A stretch of DNA of 61,270 nucleotides, taken from contig CAYWYS010000016.1 of the NCBI GenBank assembly GCA_964462675.1, positions 1-61,270 on the forward strand. The letters are read 5' to 3'. Both the position numbers and the translations under genes were made by a program. This DNA is from XN24 sp964462675 (lineage in GTDB: Bacteria; Pseudomonadota; Gammaproteobacteria; Steroidobacterales; XN24). Numbering within the stretch: position 1 is the stretch's first letter; each line of letters starts with the position of its first letter. Positions 29,077 through 38,578 of this stretch are shown here, piece by piece. The notes under the pieces are model-generated. The model worked only from the letters and a program-made list of their open reading frames with translations. It was not told the origin of the DNA and made no database searches.

Positions 29077-30468
29077 TCAGCGTGCGGCGTGCTGCGCGAG
29101 GCGGGCACGGATGATGGCGCGAGGCATTGCGGCGAACAGCGCGCCGAGGTCGGGGCCCTCCGCACGCCCGGTCAAGGCGAGGCGCAGAGGCTTGAAAAAC
29201 GCCTTGCCGGAGGCGCCGACCGCCTCCTTCACGGCGCCCGCGAGTCCCTTGTGGTCGCTGGCGCCGGCGTCCCAGGCAGCCAGCGCGGCGGCAAACAACT
29301 CGGGGCTAGCGCCCGTCTCGGGCTGCGGCTCGAGCGTGGCTGGCCCGAACAGTATCCCGGCCCATGCGGCGATCTCGTCGGGCCGGGTGACATTGTGGCG
29401 CACGGCGGCGAGAAATGCCGCGCGGGAGGCTGCCGGCACGGCATCAAGCGCCGCATCCCCGGCCCAGCGGGCCAGCGAGTCCTCGGGCAGCGCATCGAGT
29501 GCGACCCGCTGCCAGTGGCTGATCTGTGCCGGGTCGAAGCGCTGCGCGGCCGTCGTCAGGCGCGCCGGGTCGAAACCCTCCGCCAGCGCCCGCATCGACA
29601 GCAGGCGATGCTCGTCCCACGGGTGGCCGAGGCGGGCCAGCGTGTTGGCCAGCGCGAGCGGCAGCACGCCCGCGTCGCGGAACGCGCCGACGCTGATCGC
29701 GCCGCTGCGCTTCGACAGCTTGACGCCGCTCGGATCGGCCAGCAGCGGCATGTGGCCGTAGCGCGGCGCCGCGAGCCCGAGCGCCGCGAGGATCACGAGC
29801 TGGCGCGCCGTGTTGACGAGGTGGTCCTCGCCGCGCAGCACGTGCGTCACGCCCATCAACGCGTCGTCGATCGTGTTGGCGAACAGGAAGCCGGGCGCGC
29901 CGTCGCTGCGCGTCAGCACGAAGTCCGCGACCTCGCTCGCCGGCAGCGCGCGCGGCCCCTTGACCAGGTCATCCCAGGCGATCTCGCCGGTCTCCGGCGC
30001 CGCGAAGCGGATCGCGGGGAGCTGCCCGGCCTGGCGGCGGCGCACGACCTCGTCGTGCGGCAGCTGCGCCCACGCGCGGTCGTAGCGCGGCGGCAGGCCG
30101 CGCCGCCGCAGTTCGGCGCGCCGCTGCCTGAGCTCCTGTTCGGTCCGGTAGCAGGCATAGGCGCGCCCGGCTTCCGCCAGCCGACCAAGGTATTCACGAT
30201 AGAGTTCGCCGCGCTCGGACTGGCGGAACGGGCCCTCGGGCGCCGGCCGGTCCGGGCCGCCGTCCCAATCGAGGCCGAACCAGGCCAGGTCGTCGAGCTG
30301 TTGCTCGAGATCGCCGCGTCCCTCGCGGCTTGCGTCAGTGTCCTCGGAGCGAAGCAGGAATCGCCCGCCGGCGCCGCGCGCCAGGCACCAGTTGAACAGC
30401 GCGGTGCGCAGGTTGCCGGCATGCAGGCGGCCGGTCGGGCTCGGGGCGAAGCGGGTGACGATCGACAT
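29077..30468 (-). CDS. gltX: Glutamyl-tRNA synthetase (GluRS2-like)
   Basis: This class I synthetase of 463 residues attaches glutamate to tRNA-Glu and/or tRNA-Gln. Its HIGH box reads HAGN (SPTGRLHAGNLRTALFNW) and the KMSKS box reads KLSKR (GVKLSKRSGAISVG). The Cys-based zinc site of canonical GltX is not seen. The divergent HIGH box recalls GluRS2 of organisms with two synthetases, where the second enzyme loads tRNA-Gln for GatCAB amidation. In Pseudomonas this position holds glnS. Assignment as GluRS is firm; tRNA specificity is inference. Confidence 0.9.
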   Translation of the reverse strand: MSIVTRFAPSPTGRLHAGNLRTALFNWCLARGAGGRFLLRSEDTDASREGRGDLEQQLDDLAWFGLDWDGGPDRPAPEGPFRQSERGELYREYLGRLAEAGRAYACYRTEQELRQRRAELRRRGLPPRYDRAWAQLPHDEVVRRRQAGQLPAIRFAAPETGEIAWDDLVKGPRALPASEVADFVLTRSDGAPGFLFANTIDDALMGVTHVLRGEDHLVNTARQLVILAALGLAAPRYGHMPLLADPSGVKLSKRSGAISVGAFRDAGVLPLALANTLARLGHPWDEHRLLSMRALAEGFDPARLTTAAQRFDPAQISHWQRVALDALPEDSLARWAGDAALDAVPAASRAAFLAAVRHNVTRPDEIAAWAGILFGPATLEPQPETGASPELFAAALAAWDAGASDHKGLAGAVKEAVGASGKAFFKPLRLALTGRAEGPDLGALFAAMPRAIIRARLAQHAAR

Positions 30469-30501
30469 AAGCGCCTAATGGTACCGGGGATGAACCTCGA
30501 T

Positions 30502-30539
30502 GGGGACACTGCTGAAACGGCCCTTTTAGCAGTGTCCCC
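30502..30539. repeat. Dispersed palindrome, family A copy 3
   Basis: GGGGACACTGCTGAAA and TTTTAGCAGTGTCCCC flank CGGCCC. It lies in the 131-bp divergent gap between gltX and the cyclophilin gene. Confidence 0.93.
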
Positions 30540-30599
30540 GTTTGCGCCGGCCCGCCGCCTCGACTATCGTTCCGGCCTTCGATCTCCAAGGAGCCTGAA

Positions 30600-31175
30600 A
30601 TGCGTCCGATTCTTTCCGCGCTCGCACTCGCGCTGGTGGCCTCGCCGGCCGGCGCCGACGACCCCGGCTCAAAGGCCCCCCGGGTCGAGCTGGTCACCAA
30701 CCATGGCTCGATGGTGCTCGAGCTCGACCCGGTCAAGGCGCCGATCTCCACGGAGAATTTCCTGCGCTACGTCCGCGACGGCCACTACGACGGGCTGATT
30801 TTTCACCGCGTCATTGCCGGCTTCATGGCGCAGGCCGGCGGCTACGACGCCGAATTCGCCGAGCGCGAAACCCGCGAGCCGATCCAGAACGAGTCGCGCA
30901 ACGGCCTGTCGAACGAGCGCGGCACGATCGCGATGGCGCGCACCAACGACCCGCACTCGGCCACCGCACAGTTCTTCATCAACCTGGTCGACAACTATCG
31001 CCTCGATGGCGCGGCCGGCCGCTGGGGCTACACGGTGTTCGGGCGCCTGACTGACGGCCTCGACGTACTCGACAAGATCGGCGCGCAGCGTACCGGTCGC
31101 GGCGGACCGTTCCCGACCGACGTGCCGCTGCAGACGATCGTGATCGAGCAGGCGCGCGTCCTCGAGGCTGAGTGA
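30600..31175 (+). CDS. Periplasmic cyclophilin-type peptidyl-prolyl isomerase
   Basis: This 191-residue protein carries an N-terminal signal peptide (about residues 1-20, ending SPAGADD) and a cyclophilin domain, so it catalyses proline isomerisation in the periplasm like PpiA. GLIFHRVIAGFMAQAGG and ARTNDPHSATAQFFINLVDN are the cyclophilin signatures; the active-site Arg is in FHRVI. A good site AAGGAG precedes the ATG. It sits directly before lpxH; the Pseudomonas counterpart PpiB at this place is cytoplasmic, so the signal peptide is a local difference. Confidence 0.92.
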   Translation: MRPILSALALALVASPAGADDPGSKAPRVELVTNHGSMVLELDPVKAPISTENFLRYVRDGHYDGLIFHRVIAGFMAQAGGYDAEFAERETREPIQNESRNGLSNERGTIAMARTNDPHSATAQFFINLVDNYRLDGAAGRWGYTVFGRLTDGLDVLDKIGAQRTGRGGPFPTDVPLQTIVIEQARVLEAE

Positions 31176-31187
31176 GCGAATCGACCG

Positions 31188-31910
31188 ATGGCCACGCTGT
31201 TCATCTCGGACCTGCACCTCGACCCGGCGCGCCCGGACATCACGAGCCAGGCGCTCGCGTTTCTCGAGACGGAAACGCGCGGCGCCGATGCGCTCTACAT
31301 TCTCGGCGACCTGTTCGAGGCCTGGGTCGGGGATGACGATCCCGAGCCGGAGAAGCGTCGCGTCATCGCGGCGCTGAAGCAGCTGACCAGCGCGGGCTTG
31401 CCGTGCTACTTCATGCACGGCAACCGCGACTTTCTCGTCGGTGAGGGCTTTGCCGCCGAGAGCGGCTGCACGCTGCTGGCGGACCCGACGATCGTCGACA
31501 TGTACGGCACCCCCGTCATGCTGATGCATGGCGACACGCTGTGCACCGACGACCACGAGTACCAGAACTTCCGCCTGATGGTGCGCAATCCGGACTGGCA
31601 GCGCATGATGCTGGCGCGGCCGCTGGCGGAACGGCTGGCGCTCGCCCGTCACCTGCGCGAGACCAGCGCCGCGAGCATGGCGGGCAAGTCCATGGAAATC
31701 ATGGACGTCAACCAGGACGCAGTGGCTGAGGCGATGCGCGAGCACGGCGTCTACACGCTGCTGCACGGTCACACGCATCGGCCCGGCGTGCACAGCTTCG
31801 TCACCGACGACCGCGGCGCGATGCGCATCGTGCTCGGCGACTGGTACACCCAGGGCAGCGCGCTGTACTGGGACGAGGACGGCTTCGCACTGCGGACGCT
31901 GCCGCGGTAG
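31188..31910 (+). CDS. lpxH: UDP-2,3-diacylglucosamine pyrophosphatase LpxH
   Basis: This calcineurin-like phosphoesterase of 240 residues hydrolyses UDP-2,3-diacylglucosamine to lipid X in lipid A synthesis. Metal motifs are FISDLHLDP, LGDLFEAWVGDD, MHGNRDFLVG, LMHGDTLCTDD and HGHTHRPGVH, all at expected spacing. It begins 12 bp after the cyclophilin gene. The protein acts at the inner face of the cytoplasmic membrane. Confidence 0.96.
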   Translation: MATLFISDLHLDPARPDITSQALAFLETETRGADALYILGDLFEAWVGDDDPEPEKRRVIAALKQLTSAGLPCYFMHGNRDFLVGEGFAAESGCTLLADPTIVDMYGTPVMLMHGDTLCTDDHEYQNFRLMVRNPDWQRMMLARPLAERLALARHLRETSAASMAGKSMEIMDVNQDAVAEAMREHGVYTLLHGHTHRPGVHSFVTDDRGAMRIVLGDWYTQGSALYWDEDGFALRTLPR

Positions 31911-31954
31911 GGCTGATACGCCGGTCGACCGCGGTCCGACCGCGGGGCCGGACC

Positions 31955-32008
31955 GTCACAGGCCCGCTGCGCTCGGGAAATCTTTATCTCGCTCAGCGGG
32001 CCTGTGAC
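31955..32008. repeat. Family C palindrome, copy 2 (reverse core)
   Basis: GTCACAGGCCCGCTG (31955-31969) and CAGCGGGCCTGTGAC (31994-32008) are perfect 15-bp arms. The core reads CGCTCGGGAAATCTTTATCT, the reverse of copy 1. The preceding 35 bp, rich in GGTCGACCGCGGTCCGACCG, resemble family E units. Confidence 0.93.
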
Positions 32009-32081
32009 GTCCCGGCTCCGCTGCCGCCTCGCCCGGTTCGACGCCTCGCGCCACCGCTCCAGTGCCTGGCCGCTGGCTCAC

Positions 32082-32121
32082 CTCCGCTTCTCTGCGTCTC
32101 TGCGCCTCCGCGTCTCCGCGG
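32082..32121. repeat. Family D block (CTCTGCGTCTCTGCGCCTCC)
   Basis: Four to five 8-bp units of the CTCTGCGT type, decaying to CTCCGCGT, lie between the two family C copies of this 300-bp intergenic region. No gene is seen in 31911-32211. Confidence 0.85.
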
Positions 32122-32142
32122 CCAGAAGTGCAGTGGCCGAAA

Positions 32143-32199
32143 CATGACAGGGTTCACCGCGCGAGATAAGACTTCCCGAGCGCGGGGGACCCTGTCATG
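32143..32199. repeat. Family C palindrome, copy 3 (forward core)
   Basis: CATGACAGGGT (32143-32153) and ACCCTGTCATG (32189-32199) are 11-bp arms. The core GCGCGAGATAAGACTTCCCG keeps the family motif in the opposite orientation to copy 2. Confidence 0.88.
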
Positions 32200-32211
32200 G
32201 CCCGGCCACGG

Positions 32212-32874
32212 TCACACAGGCGCGAGATGGCCCGGCGGCCCGCTGTGGAAACGCAACTCGGTGTCGGGCTCGGTCGCAAGCCGGTTCTCGACTGAGCGGA
32301 TGAAGGCGATTCGCGCTTCGATGCCATCGCGGTCGAAGCTGCGCGCGAGTTCCAGGTAGTGCCGGAAATGGCGTGACTCGGATGCCAGCAAGCCCGCGTA
32401 GAAGCGCCCGAGCTCGGCATCGAGCCGCGGAGCAAGCAGCGCGAAGCGCTCGCAGGAGCGTGCCTCGATGAACGCGCCGACGATCAGCCGGTCCACGAGT
32501 CGGCCCGGCTCATCCTTGCGCACGGCCTCCGCCAGCCCCGCCGCGTAACGGGATGCCGACACGCGTTGCCACCCGATGCCGCGTTGGCGCATCAGCTTGC
32601 GTACCTGCTCGAAATGGCGCAACTCCTCGCGCGCGAGGCGCGACAGCTGCTCGGTCAGCGCCTCGTGTTCCTCGTAGCGGAACAACATCGCCAGCGCCGT
32701 CGAGGCGGCCTTCTTCTCGCAGTTGGCATGATCCACCAGCAGCACGGGCAGCATGGCCGGATCCGCAGCCGCCTCCACCCAGGCCGGCGGCGTCGCAGCG
32801 CCGAGAAAGGGGGACACTGCTGTTTCGGCCGAAACAGCAGTGTCCCCAATCGGCCGTTTTAGCAGTGTCCCCAT
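32212..32874 (-). CDS. miaE: tRNA-(ms2io6A37) hydroxylase MiaE
   Basis: This diiron monooxygenase of about 200-220 residues hydroxylates the isopentenyl group of ms2i6A at tRNA position 37. The metal-binding helices read VDHANCEKKAASTALAMLFR, LAREELRHFEQV, FIEARSCERF and ASESRHFRHYLELA. The family's own N-terminus begins near FLGAATPPAWVEAA. The ATG at 32874, three bases after the upstream regulator stop, adds about 22 residues encoded by family A palindromes; a GTG at 32817 inside the palindrome is the alternative. The start is therefore uncertain. Confidence 0.9.
   Translation of the reverse strand: MGTLLKRPIGDTAVSAETAVSPFLGAATPPAWVEAAADPAMLPVLLVDHANCEKKAASTALAMLFRYEEHEALTEQLSRLAREELRHFEQVRKLMRQRGIGWQRVSASRYAAGLAEAVRKDEPGRLVDRLIVGAFIEARSCERFALLAPRLDAELGRFYAGLLASESRHFRHYLELARSFDRDGIEARIAFIRSVENRLATEPDTELRFHSGPPGHLAPV
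32810..32872. repeat. Family A palindrome, one full and one half copy in tandem
   Basis: 32810-32847 is a perfect 38-bp palindrome (GGGGACACTGCTGTTTCGG and its complement). A half copy, CGGCCGTTTTAGCAGTGTCC+CC, ends at 32872. Together they overlap the 5' end of the miaE frame. Confidence 0.93.
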
Positions 32875-32877
32875 CAG

Positions 32878-33551
<674 letters not shown>

Positions 33552-33555
<4 letters not shown>

Positions 33556-35621
33556 ACAGCGGCGTCCCTCGGCAATTCGACCTCTGCGCGGGTGCCCGTG
33601 GCGGCAAGCCGGCGCAGCTGCACCCGTCCCCCGTGACGTTCCACGATCGAGCGGACGATGTACAGCCCGAGTCCCAGGCCGCTCTCCTCCGGGTCTTCGC
33701 CACCGGCGCGATGGAACTGCTCGAACAAGGCGTCATTGTCCCCGTCCGGCGGGCCCGGTCCCTCGTCGTCCACCCAGAAGGCGATGCCGCCGCCCGGCAT
33801 GGCGCGGCCGCCGATCCGGATCGTGCTGTCCGCGGGCGCAAACTTGCTGGCGTTCGCCAACAGGTTGACCGTCACCTGGGTCAGGCGCTGCTCATCGCCC
33901 CGAATCGCGGGCAGCTGCGCGAGCGCCTCGACCTCGATCCGCTGGCCGCGCTGCTCGATCAGCGGCTCGATCAGCTCGCGCGCCGCACGCACCACCTCCT
34001 CGAGGCGCAACTCGTGACGCCGGATCGCGAGCTGACCCGACTCGATGCGCACGCTCTCGAGCAGGTTATCGATCAACCGGGTCAGTCGTTGCACACCGCG
34101 CTCCAGCGAGAAGACGAGCTCCTGCTGCGCCTCCGGCGCCAGCGTGCCGAGCCCGTCGCGCAGCAGCTCGATCGAGGCGAGCTGGGCTGCGAGCGGGGTG
34201 CGGAATTCGTGGGAAATGTTCGCCAGCACGGTGTCGCGCGTCCGCCGCACCGCCTCGAGATCCGTTTCGTCGCGCAGCACCTGGACCTGCATGCCGTCGC
34301 TGGGCGCGGCACTGGATATCACCACCCGGCGCTGGCGACGCGCGCTCGGCTCGACCCGCTCCAGCGCCTGCGCGGAGCCGGATTGGCGCGCCTGCAGTAT
34401 CGGGCATGCCGCGTCACAGGGTCGCCGTCCCTGCTCATCCGGGATCGGCTTCAGCACGTCGCCGCAGAAACGCCCGTGGGCCTCGGCCGAGCTCACGCCA
34501 AGCAACCGTTCCGCCTGCGGATTCAGGAAGCGTATGCGGCGGCCCTGGTCTACCGCGAACACGCCTTCGACGATGCCGCCGAGCACGGCCTGGGCCTGGG
34601 CCTCGCGTCGTCGCAACTCGTCGGTCATCGCCACGAGATTGCTGCGCATCTCTTCCAGCGTGTTGGCGAGCACGCTGATCTCCTTGCCTCCGGAAGTCGG
34701 GATCGAGGTCGCCAGGTCGCCGGCGCCGAGCCGACGCGCCGCGCTGGTCAACCGCCGGATGTCGGCGATCCAGTAGCGCCCGATGACGATCGCCGCGCCG
34801 GTCGCGAGCAAGGCCACCAGCACCGCCGCCAGCAGCATGCGGTTGGTCATGCGCTCGACGCGCCGCATGACCTGCTCGGCCGGCAGCAGCGCCTGCAATA
34901 CCGCCACGGTCTCGCCCGTGGCCGCGGCGACCGGCTGGCTCGCCGCATAGAGCTCATGTTGCGGCAGGTAGGCGGACACCGATTCCCGCCGCGCCAGGGA
35001 GGCCGTGTCGAGTTCGCGCAGCGGCGTCCCGCCGGCGCGATACCGGGCGAAGTCCACGACTCGTACCTCCAGGCCCACGCGCTCGCTGAGCCGCGCCGCG
35101 AAGGCCTCGTCCATGTTCCTGAGCGCCACGACGATGACGCCGTCGTGGCCTGCAGCGGCGGCGCGCGCGCCGATGTGCGCACTGCCGGCAAAAGCCCCGG
35201 AAACCAGGAAGGTGTCGCCTTGCTCTTCGGCCGCCGCCAGCGCCAGCGGCCAGTCGATGCCATCGCCGACACTGACCAGCTCGGCGCCGGACCGGACGAC
35301 CGCGCAGCCATCGAAGGCCGCCCCCTCGCAATAGCGCCGCAGATAGGGCGGCATGGCTTTCAGGTTATCGGTCTGCAGCAGGCGGTGCAGCGTGGGGCGC
35401 TCGCCGAGCACCCGCGCTGCGATCAGCAGGTCTTCGCCACTCTGCCTGATGGCCTCGCGGGCAGCCGAAAGCCCGAGTTCCACGCGCGTCAGCGCTTCCG
35501 CCTTGGCAAGCTGCCGCACCGTCCGAATGCCGAACAGGGATACCGCCGTGACCGCCAGCGTCATCAGCAAGGTCGTGGCGATCGCGAGTCGTCCGGCGAG
35601 GCCCGGCTTGTGAAACCGCAT
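33552..35621 (-). CDS. Membrane sensor histidine kinase with Cys-containing PAS domain
   Basis: About 689 residues (numbering from the TTG at 35630). A first helix spans 12-35, a periplasmic sensor of about 225 residues follows with Cys101 and Cys109, and the second helix is about 264-286. HAMP is about 287-335. PAS at about 343-425 carries Cys389, Cys405 and Cys409 (GRFCGD, RPCDAACP). HisKA has His474 in NISHEFRTPL; the ATPase has NLLANASKFAP and GLGLGLYIV. I chose the ATG at 35621; the TTG at 35630 lies next to the upstream stop. It pairs with the downstream regulator. The ligand is unknown; sulfate or redox state is an inference from context. Confidence 0.92.
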
Positions 35622-35630
35622 AGCGGCCAA

Positions 35631-37430
35631 TCATCCCACACTCTGCTGTCGGCCGGCGACGTGCCGGAGACTCGCCGGGTTCTCCATCAGGCCGCCCCTG
35701 GTGAGCAGCACGGCAGCCGGCCCGCTGCCACGCGGCAGCTGCGACGCGCTTTGCTCGAGCAGTCGCCGGCCAGTGGCAGGCGAGGTCAGGCCGACCAGCA
35801 GCAGCGTGGGCGAGCCGGACGTCCGCAGCCGCTCGCTGATCTCGGTTGCGATGTCGTCGAACACCAGCTCGGTGCGCAGGTCGATCCCATGGCGATCCAG
35901 CGCCTCGCTGCGCAGGTCGAGCAGCCGGCGATAGCGGTCGCCCCGGCGCGACCACTTCGCCGCCGTGACCAGCAGCGTGGCCTCCAGCGGCAGGTGGCGC
36001 AGCACGCTGCCCGCCACGCTCAGCGCGCTCTCGCGCGCAGCGCGCGATTTCTGCGCATACACCAGCAGCTGCCCGATGGGCGCAGTGCCGTCGCGCAACA
36101 GCAGCACCTGCCCTGCGCCGCGCTCCAGCAGGCGCACGGCCTCGAGCAGGCTTTGCGGACCTTCCAGCCGCATGACGAGCAGACCCGTTCCCGGCGACGC
36201 CTGCCCGGGTTGCGCCGTCGTGACCCGCGCCGGCACCAGCTGCATGTTGTCGGCCAGCGTTTGCAGCAACGGCGCACGGGCCAGCCGCTCGAGCTCCATG
36301 GCGGAACTCGCCACCAGGCAGAGGCTGTTGATCGGCGTCGGCAGCATCTGGGCACGACGGAATCCGATCTCGACATCCTGGCCGAGGACCAGCGGTGTCC
36401 ACTGCGCCTCCCAGGCGCTCCTCGAGGCCAGCAACAGGCCGGCGCGCGCGACCGGCCCCGAGCTGAGCCGGACTTGCTGGCCGGGAGCCAGCGCAACCTC
36501 GACCCGCTCCTTGCCGTCCCGCCGCTGCAGGCTCGCGACGACTCCGTCCGCCACCTTGTCGAGCGGCAGCCGGCCGCCGTGCGGCGCGAGCGCCACGTCC
36601 TCCGGGCGCACCAGCAGGGTCGCCTCGGCATCCGGCCGCCATGCGCGCCGCGCCCACGGCACGGCGATCACGGCGGCGCCGACCCGCACGCCATGGTCCT
36701 CGCGCCGGCCGAGCAACAGGTTCGCCTCGCCGAGGAAGGTGGCCACGAAGCGCGTGCGCGGGCGCGCGTAGAGCGCCTGTGGATCGCCGCTTTCCAGCAA
36801 TCGGCCGCGGAACATGATGCCGACGCGATCGGCGATCCTGCAGGCATCCTCCCCTTCGTCGGCTGCCAGCATCGTGGTCAGGCCGAGTGTGCGGTGCAGC
36901 TGCTGGACCAGGCGGACCAGCTCGCCGCGCGCCGACGGGTACAGCGCCGCCCACGGATCGTCGAGCAGCAGCACGCGCGGGCGATGTGCCAGGGCTCTCG
37001 CGAGGGCGACGCGCTGTCGCTGGAGATCCGACAACTCCGCAGGCGGGAAGTCCTCGAGCCCCTCCAGCGACAGCAACTCGAACAGCTCGGCGCGGCGCCG
37101 CCGGCGCTCTGCCCCCGGCACGCTGCGCGCCCGCAGCGGAAACTCGACGTTGTCCGCCGCGGACATGTGCGCAAACAGCGCATGGTCGGGGAACACGACA
37201 CCAACACCCCGGCCCTGGTGATCGAGGCGCGTCACATCCCGCCCGGACATCACGATCCTGCCGTGATCCGGCGTGCTCAGCCCGGCGATCAGGCGCAGCA
37301 GCGCGGTCTTGCCGCTGCCCGCCGGTCCAAGCAGCGCGAACAGCTCGCCGTCGGCGACTCTCAGCGAGACATCATTGACGATGGCCTGCCGACCGCGGTG
37401 GTGGGAAACTTGTTCGAGGTTGATCGACAC
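35631..37430 (-). CDS. Degenerate CysA-like ABC ATPase fused to a universal-stress-protein-like domain
   Basis: 599 residues. The N-terminal ABC domain (about 1-235) keeps Walker A GPAGSGKT (35-42), but the Q-loop Gln is Pro81 (VVFPDHALF), the signature is LSDLQRQR, the catalytic Glu is Asp158 (LLLDDPW), and the H-loop His is Ala190 (MLAADEGEDA). A TOBE-like region follows (about 240-370, TLLVRPEDVALAP). Residues about 440-590 resemble a USP domain (GQLLVYAQKSRAARESAL..., LLLVGLTSPATGRRLLEQS). It starts at a GTG 9 bp after cysA and ends 9 bp before the kinase ATG. Active transport ATPase function is unlikely; I infer a nucleotide-binding regulator of the transporter or kinase. Confidence 0.85.
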   Translation of the reverse strand: MSINLEQVSHHRGRQAIVNDVSLRVADGELFALLGPAGSGKTALLRLIAGLSTPDHGRIVMSGRDVTRLDHQGRGVGVVFPDHALFAHMSAADNVEFPLRARSVPGAERRRRRAELFELLSLEGLEDFPPAELSDLQRQRVALARALAHRPRVLLLDDPWAALYPSARGELVRLVQQLHRTLGLTTMLAADEGEDACRIADRVGIMFRGRLLESGDPQALYARPRTRFVATFLGEANLLLGRREDHGVRVGAAVIAVPWARRAWRPDAEATLLVRPEDVALAPHGGRLPLDKVADGVVASLQRRDGKERVEVALAPGQQVRLSSGPVARAGLLLASRSAWEAQWTPLVLGQDVEIGFRRAQMLPTPINSLCLVASSAMELERLARAPLLQTLADNMQLVPARVTTAQPGQASPGTGLLVMRLEGPQSLLEAVRLLERGAGQVLLLRDGTAPIGQLLVYAQKSRAARESALSVAGSVLRHLPLEATLLVTAAKWSRRGDRYRRLLDLRSEALDRHGIDLRTELVFDDIATEISERLRTSGSPTLLLVGLTSPATGRRLLEQSASQLPRGSGPAAVLLTRGGLMENPASLRHVAGRQQSVG

Positions 37431-37438
37431 CGGCCTGC

Positions 37439-38578
37439 CTAGCGGGGACGGCGCTCCTTCGCTTGCAACTCGCGATCGCCCGCCGCGGACCCCCGCGGGT
37501 CCGGCACGACGCCTGGCGCTGCGCCAGGGCGCGGGTAAACGCTGAAGCGCAACGCCCGCAAGTTCAAGCGGGCGCCCCGCACGAACCGCCGTGCGTCGGG
37601 ATCGAGATGCGGAATCTCGACCTGCATCGACTCGCCGCCAGTGGCCATGCGGACATCGACGCGCACCAGCGGCCCGGTGCGATGCACCCGTTCGACGACG
37701 ACCTCGAAGCCGGCCTCGTCCGGGCCGGCCAGGCGCAGGTCGCCGGGGCGCACGTACATCGTGCCGGGGCCGCTCGGGTGCAGGCGGTCGGAAATCAACG
37801 GCCGGGCGCTGCCGGGCAGATGCACCTCGCGACCCTTGGTCGTGACCGCGAGCGTGTTCGCGTTGCCGAGAAACTGGAACACGAAGGGCGAGGCCGGCTC
37901 CTCGTAAAGCGCATCCACCGAGCCCACCTGCGCGATGCGGCCCCGGTCCATGACCACAATGCGGTCGGCGACCTCCATCGCCTCCTCCTGGTCATGCGTG
38001 ACGAACACCGTTGTGATCTGAAGCTCGTCGTGCAGGCGGCGCAACCAGCGTCGCAGCTCGAAGCGCACGCGCGCATCCAGCGCGCCGAAGGGCTCGTCCA
38101 GCAGCAGCACCTTGGGCTGCACCGCGAGCGCTCGCGCCAGCGCGACCCGCTGGCGCTGCCCGCCGGACAACTGGGCGGGGTAGCGTGCGCCGAGGCCGCC
38201 GAGCTGGACCAGCTCCAGCAGTTCGTTGACGCGCGCATCGATCGCGGATTTCGGCGGCCGGTGGTTGCGGTCCCGTACCGACAGCCCGAAGGCGATGTTG
38301 TCGGCTACCCGCATGTGGCGGAACAGGGCATAGTGCTGGAACACGAACCCGACCTCGCGATGACGCACATGCACGTCGGTCACGTCCCGGTCGTGGAACT
38401 CGATATGCCCGCGGTCGGCCCGCTCGAGTCCGGCGATGATCCGCAACAAGGTGGTCTTGCCGCAGCCCGACGGGCCGAGCAGCGCAACCAGCTCGCCGGT
38501 ATCGATGTGCAACGACACGTCGTCCAGCGCGCGGAAGCGGTTGAACGATTTCTCGATACTGTGAATGCCGATGCTCAT
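37439..38578 (-). CDS. cysA: Sulfate/thiosulfate ABC transporter ATP-binding protein
   Basis: This 379-residue ATPase drives sulfate and thiosulfate import. All motifs are intact: Walker A GPSGCGKT, Q-loop VFQHYALFRHM, signature LSGGQRQR, Walker B LLLDEPFGALD and H-loop FVTHDQEEA. The C-terminal TOBE region has MYVRPGDLRLAG. The ATG at 38578 overlaps the cysW stop (ATGA). Its intact motifs contrast directly with those of its downstream paralogue. Confidence 0.95.
   Translation of the reverse strand: MSIGIHSIEKSFNRFRALDDVSLHIDTGELVALLGPSGCGKTTLLRIIAGLERADRGHIEFHDRDVTDVHVRHREVGFVFQHYALFRHMRVADNIAFGLSVRDRNHRPPKSAIDARVNELLELVQLGGLGARYPAQLSGGQRQRVALARALAVQPKVLLLDEPFGALDARVRFELRRWLRRLHDELQITTVFVTHDQEEAMEVADRIVVMDRGRIAQVGSVDALYEEPASPFVFQFLGNANTLAVTTKGREVHLPGSARPLISDRLHPSGPGTMYVRPGDLRLAGPDEAGFEVVVERVHRTGPLVRVDVRMATGGESMQVEIPHLDPDARRFVRGARLNLRALRFSVYPRPGAAPGVVPDPRGSAAGDRELQAKERRPR

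Noticed and set aside
35631..37430. Counting the second ABC gene as an ordinary transporter ATPase
   Set aside because: Q-loop, signature, catalytic Glu and H-loop residues are all changed, and the C-terminal domain is not a normal transporter domain.
33633..37442. A 1269-codon rightward frame opposite the histidine kinase and pseudo-ABC gene
   Set aside because: Composition is Arg/Gln/His-rich low-information sequence, mirror of two well-supported genes; no ribosome-binding site or domain.
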